Shown one piece after another: positions 38,192 to 48,106 of a DNA stretch of 64,000 nt. This DNA comes from Bradysia coprophila (Eukaryota > Arthropoda > Insecta > Diptera > Sciaridae). The translations under genes were made by a program, and so were the position numbers. The stretch spans positions 5,003,501 through 5,067,500 of the forward strand of contig NW_023503608.1 of assembly GCF_014529535.1 (NCBI RefSeq). Reading direction: 5' to 3'. The number at the start of each line of letters is the position of its first letter. Positions within the stretch are counted from its first letter, which is position 1. The notes under the pieces were generated by a model. That model searched no databases and had not been told where the DNA came from. It saw only the letters and a program-made list of their open reading frames with translations.

Positions 38192-38305
38192 ATGTTTATT
38201 CACCCCAGTAGCTGTACAGTATATTGTGAGTGTGAAAATGTAAAGCACGACGAAGAAAAAATATGTTTCGGTGCACTGCTCGTCTCGTTTCGTAAAAAGA
38301 TTTAG
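38192..38305 (+). CDS. Short virus-like ORF (37 codons), doubtful
   Basis: The open frame runs 38081-38305 but its first ATG is at 38192 (MFIHPSSCTVYCECENVKHD). The part before it is hydrophobic and lacks an ATG. The frame and its mirror at 33622-33735 are kept open in both arms. It could be an exon remnant or a chance frame; a TATA box for the next gene lies 20 bases after its stop. Confidence 0.3.
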   Translation: MFIHPSSCTVYCECENVKHDEEKICFGALLVSFRKKI

Positions 38306-38325
38306 GTGGGGTTCTCAAAATCAGA

Positions 38326-38332
38326 TATAAAG
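38326..38332 (+). promoter_or_regulatory. TATA box of gene B
   Basis: TATAAAG, 104 bases before the ATG of the 202-aa gene; transcription would start near 38356. Mirror present in the left arm. Confidence 0.6.
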
Positions 38333-38435
38333 AGCCATCGTTCTGTAGTGAAATCATCATTTCGTGAAATCAGTTTACCAGGTCGCTTTTCTTAATCGGG
38401 AAAATTTAAAACATACAATAACAAGTTATTAAAAC

Positions 38436-39044
38436 ATGGCAAAGAACAAATCCGCAGGATTGTGGACTGAAACACAAATGCTTGCTGAAAAAACCATCCA
38501 CCTGAACAAGTATTCCAGCAGATATGTCATTATCGGCAACGACCCCGAGACCTTTGTACCTACCATGAAAATCTGCGGTAGCGGTCATATCACGATTCCC
38601 ACTCGAGATAGAATTTACTCTTTCATGGCACGTATTGCGCTGATTGTAACCGGTAGCGCGGATATTATTGGCGACATTAGCACTGGAATCACAGAGGTGT
38701 GGAGAGACCAGTGGAAATTTTCTGATAAAGACGGGTTTGTTATGCTGAATAAAGACAGCCTGGAAAATCTTCATCACAGCCGTGCGTGTATTGAACATGC
38801 AACGGGGCAGCGCGATGTATGGTCAAGCAAATACCCCGTAATGCTACAGTCCATTAAAGGCGAAGTGATGGGTTTATCACCGTGGGACCGTGAACAAGCA
38901 TTGAAACGAATTGTCTACCAGAACCCCAGTACACTTGAGGAGGAGGAAGAAACAACTATAAAGCACCACATTGCGTTTGGCATCATCTCCAGTCGTTCAT
39001 ACCTCGAAACTTTGAAATCATATGCCAGTATTTATGACGAATGA
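38436..39044 (+). CDS. Virus-like unknown protein B, 202 aa (right arm copy)
   Basis: ATG 38436 in good context (AAAACATGGC). The N-terminal 60 aa (RYVIIGNDPETFVPTMKICG then GHITIPTRDRIYSFMARI) parallel those of gene A (EYLTIGIDPVSLQPMIRICN ... NFGSFIMHL): strand-strand-helix in both, and both have a second domain ending in a long helix, so A and B are paralogues. The shape is faintly like PC4-type single-strand DNA-binding proteins, but this is only a thought. Gene B has a TATA box upstream and the spacer R downstream. Codon use and frame are intact in both arms, which with near identity means a recent duplication, gene conversion or selection. Confidence 0.78.
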   Translation: MAKNKSAGLWTETQMLAEKTIHLNKYSSRYVIIGNDPETFVPTMKICGSGHITIPTRDRIYSFMARIALIVTGSADIIGDISTGITEVWRDQWKFSDKDGFVMLNKDSLENLHHSRACIEHATGQRDVWSSKYPVMLQSIKGEVMGLSPWDREQALKRIVYQNPSTLEEEEETTIKHHIAFGIISSRSYLETLKSYASIYDE

Positions 39045-39105
39045 GAAAAGAAAAGAAAAATGTACTTTCTGAATAATAAATTTTTGTGTGTGAAAATAAA
39101 ATCTT

Positions 39106-39521
39106 TTACAGCTGAAGCGGAAATAATCAGAATCACAAAAACAACCTACAAAGTAACCTACCCACTTGAACATTTGAAAAAATCTACAGGTACCGGCCGA
39201 AGCTCACCCTATATATAATTTCACTTATTTCAATCACCGATCAAAAATTAAAATCCAGCTGTACCTCACCATATTGATGGTGCGCGAAGTTCATAAAAGA
39301 GGGTGCACAAATATTGTTCTCATTCTGTCACGACCAATTAGTTTTTCGGTGCAATCAGAATGCATTATCATTGCGAGATATAAAAATGATAAAATTGACG
39401 AAATCATTTTCATTTATTGCCTCATATTGTGATTTTGATTGAAACGTATCAATAAATTGCAGATGTATCCATTGTATTGTAGGTATTGCTGAGGTTTTCT
39501 CATAAAAACAATCACATTGCA
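39106..39521 (+). repeat. Spacer repeat R, inner right copy
   Basis: Between gene B and the protease; contains TATATATAATTTCAC at about 39214 and TTCATAAAAGAGGGTGCAC at about 39291, possible promoter elements for the protease. Confidence 0.85.
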
Positions 39522-39628
39522 ATAGGAAACGGGGTATAGAAACATTGTAACCGACTACAGTTGTTAAAAATGAACACAACTGAATTGCAAAATTTTTGGA
39601 TCTCACCAACACCAACCGGAATTGCAAA

Positions 39629-40141
39629 ATGATTGTGTGCGCAATCGATCAACTGTCGGAGATGAAAATTGATAAAAAATTCGAGTACGGTTTTGTGGTG
39701 AATTTATCTCACTCATCCGAGCCTGGCAGCCACTGGACAGGATTATACATTAAAAAGACAAGAGGAAAATTACATGCCAACTACTTTGATAGCTTCGGTT
39801 TCCCACCAAAAAGCTATTACATACGCGACTTTGTAAAAAATAATTGTGAAAGCTTTAAATATAACGAACTTCAGGTTCAGCAATTGTCGTCAAAAGTTTG
39901 TGGAATGTATGCTACGTGTTTCATCCTTCACATGTCAAGAAAAGGAGCCTTACAAACATTTGTCAACAAATTTTCACAAAAATTACATTTAAACGATATT
40001 TTTATTCAAAAGAATTACAATTACATTATGCGAAATAGCGAAGTAAGGAAATTTCTGGCATTTAAGAAACAAAATTTAGAAACTAAGAGAAAAAATTTGA
40101 AGAAAAAAATGATGAGTTTTGTACGAATCAGATATTTTTAA
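39629..40141 (+). CDS. Adenain-like (C5/ULP1-fold) cysteine protease (right arm copy)
   Basis: 170 aa from ATG 39629. Catalytic set in the order of the adenovirus/Polinton protease family: His35 in EPGSHWTGLYI, Asp54 in YFDSFGFPP, Gln85 in VQQLSSKVCG and Cys91 in KVCGMYA. A Lys-rich C-terminal tail follows. In DNA viruses and Polintons such proteases process virion proteins. Oddity: a 20-codon frame from ATG 39570 runs into the protease start, its TGA overlapping the protease ATG (A-AAA-TGA); its sequence looks like the usual N-terminal segment of these enzymes, offset by one base. Both arms share this, so it is older than the duplication. It may be a frame break, a programmed shift or stop-restart. 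No polB, integrase or capsid gene accompanies it. Confidence 0.88.
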   Translation: MIVCAIDQLSEMKIDKKFEYGFVVNLSHSSEPGSHWTGLYIKKTRGKLHANYFDSFGFPPKSYYIRDFVKNNCESFKYNELQVQQLSSKVCGMYATCFILHMSRKGALQTFVNKFSQKLHLNDIFIQKNYNYIMRNSEVRKFLAFKKQNLETKRKNLKKKMMSFVRIRYF

Positions 40142-40276
40142 GAAATATTTTAAGGATTTTTGTATTTAAAAAAAAAATAAAAAATAAAAAGAAAATTTTG
40201 TGTGCGTGTGGTTTTATAAAAAAAGATGTTTTTTATTTCAAAGTGAAGAGGAAGAGGGGATGTGACGAGAAAATGG

Positions 40277-40312
40277 TATAAAACTCTGCTTTTCTCTCTC
40301 CGTTGATTCAGT
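40277..40312 (+). promoter_or_regulatory. Core promoter of gene A: TATA plus TCAGT initiator
   Basis: TATAAAA at 40277-40283 and TCAGT at 40308-40312, 31 bases apart, the arthropod consensus arrangement; ATG follows 41 bases later. Confidence 0.72.
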
Positions 40313-40352
40313 AGTGTTTAGTAGAGATTTACTCTAACAAAAACAGTCCGGA

Positions 40353-40898
40353 ATGGCGGAAAGTTTGAAAAATTTGTACCATGAGTGTGGTTTATTACGA
40401 GAGAAAAAAGTGACAATTGGAACAGAGTTTACCGAATATCTGACAATCGGTATTGATCCTGTTTCGCTGCAACCAATGATACGAATTTGCAACGCTGATG
40501 GATCTACTACAACTCATGTCTCGTTCACTGCACCTAATTTTGGTTCATTTATAATGCACCTTCGGCAAAAATTGGAAGCTGAGGACGAGTTTGTATGGGA
40601 CTCCTCAGGCGACCTTGGCGTGACTGTAGAGTCGGTATCGCCTAATTTTTGCTACCTGAAATCCAAATCTGGTGAAAAAGTGACTATTTCCATCGAAGCT
40701 GCCCATCAAGTTGCGTATAACAAAACTGACGAGATATATCAAGTCTCCAGAGAGTATGTTTACGACTACGTAAACTATAAACCAGCGATCAAAAAACATT
40801 TAATCAATGCGTACCGGAAACATTTTGAGGAAAATTTCAATGAAGTAAAAAATTGTGCTGAATTGTCCAAATATTTAGGACTGGAATGTCAAATGTAA
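40353..40898 (+). CDS. Virus-like unknown protein A, 181 aa (right arm copy)
   Basis: ATG 40353. Paralogue of gene B in its first 60 residues (EYLTIGIDPVSLQPMIRICN). Acidic middle part (EAEDEFVWDSSGDLGVTVES) and a basic helical end (KPAIKKHLINAYRKHFEEN). No signal peptide or membrane segment. Function unknown. It has its own core promoter and is followed by spacer R as gene B is. The antisense frame 40605-40799 is a shadow. Confidence 0.8.
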   Translation: MAESLKNLYHECGLLREKKVTIGTEFTEYLTIGIDPVSLQPMIRICNADGSTTTHVSFTAPNFGSFIMHLRQKLEAEDEFVWDSSGDLGVTVESVSPNFCYLKSKSGEKVTISIEAAHQVAYNKTDEIYQVSREYVYDYVNYKPAIKKHLINAYRKHFEENFNEVKNCAELSKYLGLECQM

Positions 40899-41118
40899 AC
40901 AATTTCTGATAACAAAAAAAATGAATAAATAAAACTGTGTGTCCATCACGTCTTATTTTTATGTACCAACCAAGAGCGGTGGTGAGGTGATTATACATCT
41001 TTAGAACTATAACCAACCAAAAACCAGTTTTAGTTGATTTCACAAAATAACGAAGATAAAGGACTTACAAGGGTCGACAATTTCTATCAGTTGAGTTAGC
41101 TCTGTGATGTTGTCCATT

Positions 41119-41484
41119 GTACAGTTGAAGCAGAAATAAGCAGAATCATAAAACAATCTATAAAAATAACCTACCCTTTTGAACATTGAAAAATCAACAG
41201 GTACAACTCCCAATATCATTTTCACTTATTCAATCACTGATCAATATTGAAATGCAGCTGCAGTATGAGAAAACGCATCATATCTCATCATATTGAAGGT
41301 GCGAGAAGTTCATAAAAGAGGGGTGCACAATATTGCACTCATTCCGTCACGGTCAATTAGTTTTTCAGTGCAAACAGAATGCATTATCATTGCGAGATAC
41401 AAAATGATAAAAATGATGAAATCATTTTCATTGACTCGTATTGTTGGTATTGTTGAGGTTTTACACACAAAAACAATCACAACA
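41119..41484 (+). repeat. Spacer repeat R, outer right copy
   Basis: Follows gene A. It lacks about 60 bases present in the outer left copy, which is what ends the perfect mirror at 41444; similarity to the inner copy goes on to AAAACAATCACAAC at 41484. Confidence 0.83.
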
Positions 41485-41487
41485 CAT

Positions 41488-44400
41488 TAGGGACGCGGAA
41501 ATAACTATTTTGATTAGGGATTGTTTCAAGGTCGTAAATAACCATATTTTTTGACATCTCAATAATGAGGGCGAAATCTGGTGAATAGAAGAAGGATTAT
41601 TTATGTATGGACGCTAGGACATTAATTTTTTACACGCGTGAATGAATGGGAGTCACAATATGTTTTTTGATGAGAAAAACTCTTAATGAGTTGATTCAAT
41701 AAATAACACTAACGAGGACATTTTTCTGGCAGAATCAATAGACGCTATCAATATACAGTAAATTGACTAAACTTGAGAGGAGGGGGTTAAGCCAATCAAA
41801 ATAGGCGAATTAAACCATTGCTGTGCTGAAACGTTTCATGCACGTGCATAATCATCCCACTATTATATGGCACGTGTCATTAGACACATGTCATTAGACA
41901 CGTGTCCATTTTATTGATAGCACACGTGCACGAATATTGCTTTTTATTGATAAGACACGTGTACAAAAACAAAGACATACGTGAACGTTTTATTACATAC
42001 ACGTGTGCATTTCTATCGTGGGAAAAAAATAGAAAAAGTGTATTAGAAATGACCACGTATCTACTCTTATCGTGTATTGACCGGGTGTAACAATCTTGAA
42101 TCTGATACAAATCTCTGGGCGCTTCTATAAATTTAACACAGAGTCAGGATGGATGCGAATTATAAATGAAAATCTCAAATTTACCGATTGCGATAACGAG
42201 TGAGTTTACGACAACGCTCTCTTAGATCCCAGAAATTGTACGTTCGATAGCTTAGTCTATGGGCAAATATAACAATAAATTCCGGTTCTATTTCCTACCG
42301 CAAGACGAATGTATACTTACAGCTAAGGTTCGATATATGAAAATGATAACTTTGCACGATTGATTTCGTGCGTTTAATTGAATGAAACTTTGATCGAATG
42401 TAATCTTGATCGAATGAAAAAACTATGACAATTGACCGGATGACGTTGGTTCTAAAATATTGATCTGACGGTTCGGGTTCGTTGCTACGGCCACCTATAT
42501 GTTGTTGCTGGCAGTAACAGCTAATCTAACCTCAGCGATTTATCAATGAAAACGCCGTATTGTATGTATAACAAAACCCAGTCATTTCCACAAATGATAA
42601 TGACTGTACGAAGGTGAATTGTTACAAAAATATAATTTCGATTGTACTTATTCCGTCGAAATGTGACCGTTGCTTCCTCTTCTCAAGTGTTTGACATACT
42701 CGTGTGCTGTCACCACTTATCTGTGCTGCATTTTTTTTTCAAATGTAGGTTTTAGATAACACAAACAATACGGTTTATCAGTTACGTTGATCAATTGTAC
42801 TGAAATGATGAGTCAACTGAAATATATAGCTGGAAGTACCTATGATGTATACCCTGTGTGTTAAATCGAATGCATTGGCATAATTTACCGAATTAGTCGA
42901 ACGCTGTGAATACTAATGTCCGTCTGTGTCGAGGTAGCACACATTTATTTGCATGAATCACATTGAGGAAAGCAAATTCCCATCAAAAATATTTTTTCAT
43001 TCGGACTAGTACCTTTGCCACATTCGCGTTGTGCTAGGATTCTGCGAACGGATAGATCCAAACTTTCCGCTCTGATCGATTCAAGTTTATTGTCTACTAA
43101 TCTATTTCCAATGGCACTACCAGCTGTAAGAACGGATAACGCCGCCGGTAATTTGACTTAGTGAATATAATTCATTGTCGCTATTGAAATCCGTGGTGTT
43201 CGGTAATATTTGTTGTATCTATTAGCTCAGACCAAACAACATAAGTGATGAATGATGTCACTTTGTTTCCGTTGTTTATTACCGGTATTATCGGTTTCTA
43301 CTCACATACTGATGATCTTCAATTTGTCTTTTGTTATGTCACGATTATGTCAATTCCGACGATTTGATTGTTTCATTTTTATTACACACATATGATAAGG
43401 AAGGTAGAGTTAATTATCTAGTCCAATCTATTTTCAGACTTGGTCTATTTTTTATTGATTGGATCGTCAATTAAAGCCATATTGGCTGCCGAAGTGGTTT
43501 TTCATTCATATTTTTTTATCGTTACGTTGTAATGGTATTTTAAACTAGAAATAAGTTAGGTGGTAGAAGCAATAATCGGATCGAAGAAAGGAAGGAAATA
43601 TTTTGAAACAAAGAAACAAAATGACCGCGAATTTAGAGTTTCGAAGACTGTACTCATCGTGAGCTAAGGTTCTCGTGACGTAAAGACGAGAATTTACCAC
43701 ACTAAACCGCTGACAGGTTCAGTTTTTAATAATTTGGATGAAACGAATAGATTTGAATACGTAATTTCGTGGTCGTCTGTTCTTGGTACTCTATTCTGTG
43801 ATGCTTACTGTCGGTTTAGATAGCAACGCATACGACGCCTAGTATAACATGTCGAAATGGTCGAAATGCATCGCTATGTAGATGTAGATTCAGTTATTTT
43901 AACCTATCAGAAACATAAAACAGTAAATCTGTTACTTCTATTGTTTACAATATTATCTAAAGTTTGAGGCCTAAAGTTTGTGCTTCATTAGATCAACCGT
44001 ATGCTTTGCTATACGAACACGTTAACTGAACATTTTGTTTATTTTTGTCATCACTGTCGATAACAGATGATGAGCCGTTTCTGAAAGGTTAACCCATTTT
44101 CGTAGAGAAATCGTTGTTGAAACGAGGAATACTTAGCAGAATTACCGGAAACCAAGTTTTATAGTGAAAGAAAAATGTTTTTTTGTTTGTCTAGTCGCGA
44201 CTTTGTCTTATGGCCTTTTCAGTGAACTCAATTCCAGAACTAGCTTCTGACTCCTGGAAACGAGCTGGACATTTCTCATTCTATAAAAAGGCCTCTAGCA
44301 TGCATTAAAAAACTGCTTTTTTCGCTACTTTTCTTTAATTTTCGCTACTTTTCGTTACGCATCTTGCAGTTCTCTTAAAACGATTGGTCTCATAACGAGC

Positions 44401-44973
44401 GACCTTGTGTTAAACACATTGTTGGAAGGCTATTCCATTCGCTTGTAACGTTGTAAATATCCTGGAAATACTTTTCCGTCCAGAACACATTCACTGGTGT
44501 TCGCAATATAAGACCAGTATTGGGCGAGGTAGCTGAAATCTGAAATATTCCGCTCTGATCTCTGGAAGTCGAACTCTATCGAAAAATGCTTTCATTTGCG
44601 CTGATTCAGCTGAATCAAACGGTGATATGATCAATCGAAATGCTAGATGAGAAATCACGTAGCCTTATTTCCGCTGAGAGAAGTCAAAGCAAGTGTAAAT
44701 TGTGTATGGAATAGCGTAAAATCACATACAAACCGTGCAAAAGCATGTTTAATGTATCTGCAGTTCGTGTATGACAGCCGGTAATTATTTTTTAAATGAA
44801 AGACAAATAACTACGCGAGTTTCCTTTTATCAAGGCACGTTATGCAGTTGAATTTGCTATTTAAATCAAGAAGAATTTCATCGATTCCCTAGTCGCTACC
44901 CGGCATACGTATCTTGTTCGGCCCGTATCAAATTACTCTAATCTTTCGATTCAGCAAACGATGATATGTATGG
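41488..44973. other. Long non-coding stretch between the inverted-repeat locus and acyl-CoA oxidase
   Basis: No frame of interest in 3.5 kb. Holds the CACGTG-rich patch at 41838-42013. Could contain regulatory DNA for the oxidase gene. Confidence 0.45.
41838..42013. repeat. Cluster of CACGTG (E-box) palindromes in imperfect tandem units
   Basis: CACGTG or one-off forms occur about nine times in 175 bp, often as ACACGTGT with TTTTATTGATA between (e.g. TAGACACGTGTCCATTTTAT and ATAAGACACGTGTACAAAAA). Confidence 0.7.
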
Positions 44974-45014
44974 TATATAAAGGTTATACTGACGTACATT
45001 TACATATTCGTCAG
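44974..45014 (+). promoter_or_regulatory. Core promoter of the acyl-CoA oxidase gene
   Basis: TATATAAA at 44974-44981 and an initiator-like TCAG at 45011. A 5' UTR intron is likely (gtgagt at 45108, acceptor CACAG ending 45162), removing part of a leader that contains several upstream ATGs. Confidence 0.65.
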
Positions 45015-45167
45015 CCGCTTACACAAATACTCGCAAATCGTCGGCGAATGAAGTCATTACTTTACATGATTTGTATGCAATTGTAGTCATGATGAAGACA
45101 TTGTTATGTGAGTTTTGTAAGCCAATAAAATTCAATTCGTCTTCTCCGTTATCATTTCACAGAAACA

Positions 45168-48106
45168 ATGTCTTCAACCGTCGACACATCATTCATTCCC
45201 GATCTGCCCAAAGGTCCACTGGATACCTACCGAAGTCGAGCAAAATTCGATTGGAAAAAACTGCGCCTGATCTTTGAAGATTCAAATTCGTTGAAAATTA
45301 AGGTTTGTGACTAGGAATTTTTTCAAACGAAAACTCATCGTAAATTTTACTATTCAGTACAAAACATGGAACACCCTTGAAGCCGATCCACTATTCGCCA
45401 AGCCGAGATGTACTTTGTCGGCGGACGAGCAAAAGCGACGAGCCGCAATGCAAATGAACCGAATGACTGATTTTAATTTAGTTCCACCTGAAATCTATGA
45501 CTTAAGTTACAAGCATAAGGTGGGATCGGTGTACCATTTTCTCGTCAATGAGAAACGAAAAATAATTCCGTCTTTCCCATACAGACCAAATATCTGATGA
45601 GCATCAACGAGGCGCTGCACTCAATATGTCCGAGCTTTTCGGTGAAAATAGCATTAGGAATTGGACTGTTCAACAATGCTTTGAATGCTATGGGATCGGA
45701 ACGGCATTTGGAATATTACAAAGCTGCATGGAACAGGGAGGTGAGTTTAGATCGATGGAAATTGTTGAAAAGATGGATGCCATCTGTCCTCTATCTTAAA
45801 CGATATTTGACGACTGTGTGTTGAATTTGATTCCGATAGATTGTCACTTGCTTGGCTATAACCGAAGTGTCTCATGGCTCAAATACAAAACTAATTCGAA
45901 CCACTGCCACTTTTGATCCAAAGACGCAGGAATTTATTATCAACACACCTGATTTTGAGGCTGCCAAATGTTGGATTGGCAATTTAGGTAACTTTCATTT
46001 GTCGTCAGGGAAACGTGGGCCCCACAAATGCTAACCCTACTCTGTTGTGTCGTCCAGGCAAGACCTGCACACTCGCTCTACTATTTGCCATTTTGTACAC
46101 TGCTGACGGAACGAATCACGGACTACACGGCTTCCTTGTGCCGATCAGGGATCCGCGCACACTGCAACCATATCCTGGAGTGCTGGTTGGTGACATTGGC
46201 GAAAAAATCGGCTTGAATGGCATTGACAACGGTTTCGTCATGTTCAATCACTATCGCATTCCCAGGGAAAATCTGTTGAATCGAACTGGCGACGTTACGC
46301 CTGAAGGGGAATACGAAAGCGCTTTTACTGAACCAGGTAAGAAAATTGCGTGATAATTGCGAGAAGCTCGTTTTCAGAATCAAATTGAATGCAGGCAAAA
46401 TGTTGGGTGCAGCGCTTGAGTCATTCTCTGATGGTCGTTTAGGAATTATGCAAGAGAGTGCTGGAACGTTCTCACATGCCGCTGTTATTTCGATTCGATA
46501 TGCGGCGCTACGGAAACAATTCGGACCGGATAGAAGTGGACCGGAGGTGCCAATAATCGAATATCAGCTTCACGTGAGTAGAAGAGAATTTTTATTCCGT
46601 TCAATGGAAGTTGAGATCACAACGGTCGTTCTGTTCTAGCAATGGAGAATATTTCCGTATCTTGCTGCCGCGTGTGTGTTCCGAGTGTCTGTATTCGCCC
46701 TCACTGATATCTACTTAGAAACGGTTGAAAAATCTCAGGCCGATTCCAACGGCTTTCAGTTGCTGGTAAGATTTTTATCATTCAAAATATTCCCGTTGCT
46801 AACACCACATTCCCCCATTCAGACTCAAAAGGTATCGGAGATACACGCCCTGGTTTCTTCGTCGAAGCCGCTATTGACTTGGACCGCTCGAGATGCTATT
46901 CAAGAGGCGAGGTAATTGAGTCACAAGCATCTCGCCAATTCGACAAGTTCCACCGTGTCGAATTTCAGAGAAGCGTGCGGCGGTCACGGATATTTGAAGG
47001 CGGCCAATTTGGGCGAATTGCGCAACAATCACGACGCATGCGTAACATACGAAGGAGACAAGAACGTTTTGGGTCAACAGGCGTCGAATTGGTTGATCCG
47101 GCAATGGGAAAAAGATGTTGAAAGTCCTGCTGGAACGGCCAATTTCATTAAAAATCGCAACGAAATCTCCGGCTTCAATTTCGAGAACATTTTGAAGAGG
47201 TGGGACGTGAAGAGTTTCGAATGTAAGTCTTGTGGCAAAATGGAGCCGGTACATCGGATGTTGATGTTTAACAAAAGTTTTCTGTCGATTCAGTTATAAT
47301 CTGCTGTTATGAATGGCTAATGTGCTGGTTGCTACAAAGCATTTCAAAAACGATGGCCGAAAAGGTGGAGCAGGGCGTTGATCGGTTCGCTGCTAGAAAC
47401 AATGTTCAAGCGTACAAAGCCAGAGATTTGACACGTGCATACGCTGAATATTATGCGTTGAAAAGCTTCCAGTGAGTCGCTGCAATTTTGTCTTTGAATG
47501 TCATTGTCGTTAAAGTTCAACATTTTCTTGTAGAAAACGTTTGACGAAGAGTGATGTCACTCCGGATGTGCAACCGTACCTGCATACCATCTTCCTAATC
47601 TATGGATACTGGTGTAGAGACAAACATATGACGACATTCTACCAGGTGAGCGATTGGTATTTCCATCATCCAATCATTATGCAAGTGGCACCTCACTCTT
47701 CAGCACATCATTTTCCAATTTGTTACTTGGCACGCCCAAGACTCCCACTTCAATAACCCAATTTTGTTGTCATCGTTACAGGGAAACTTTGCCACCGGCG
47801 CATCGTTTGCGGACACAATCCGCAACAATTTGCTGCAGTGTTGCAGTGACATCAAAGATGTGTCTGTATCGATTGTGGATGCATTGGCACCGCCAGACTT
47901 TGCACTGAATTCAGTATTGGGAAAATCGGACGGATTGGTAGGCTAAATTTTTCCACTCGCTTACTCGTCTTGCCTAATTGTCCCAATTGTCATCTTTCGT
48001 TTAGTTGTACCAAAATCTGCAGCACGAATTTATGACAAATCCAGGAGCACTGGAGCGCGCTAGCTGGTGGCAGGACGTAGTCATTCCACCCAAATCAAAA
48101 CTGTAG
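45168..48106 (+). CDS. Peroxisomal acyl-CoA oxidase, ACOX3 (pristanoyl)-like, 13 exons
   Basis: Exons: 45168-45302, 45358-45519, 45585-45740, 45840-45987, 46058-46336, 46395-46573, 46640-46765, 46823-46911, 46969-47222, 47294-47471, 47534-47645, 47782-47937, 48005-48106. All phases close to 691 aa, the usual length. Motifs: [10 protein letters not shown] and [14 protein letters not shown] (FAD-binding middle domain), [22 protein letters not shown], and the catalytic-base motif REACGGHGY split by intron 8. The protein ends in Ser-Lys-Leu, a perfect PTS1 peroxisome signal. It oxidises acyl-CoA to trans-2-enoyl-CoA with H2O2 release in peroxisomal beta-oxidation; the closeness to the branched-chain (ACOX3) class is judged by eye. 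Introns are 53-136 nt. Confidence 0.96.

Larger units (their letters stand above)
37674..41444. repeat. Right arm of the 3.77-kb inverted repeat
   Basis: Mirror of 30485-34253 (see there). Carries the 3' half of the 244-aa gene, minisatellite, 202-aa gene, spacer R, protease, 181-aa gene and part of a second spacer R, all read on the plus strand. Confidence 0.96.

Noticed and set aside
30437-41484. Complete Polinton/Maverick
   Set aside because: Only the protease fits; no polymerase B, integrase, ATPase or capsid gene and no terminal repeats with a 6-bp duplication were found.
46871-47254. 127-codon minus-strand frame and a parallel plus frame in the acyl-CoA oxidase
   Set aside because: Lie over exons 8-10 in other frames; splicing model explains the region fully.
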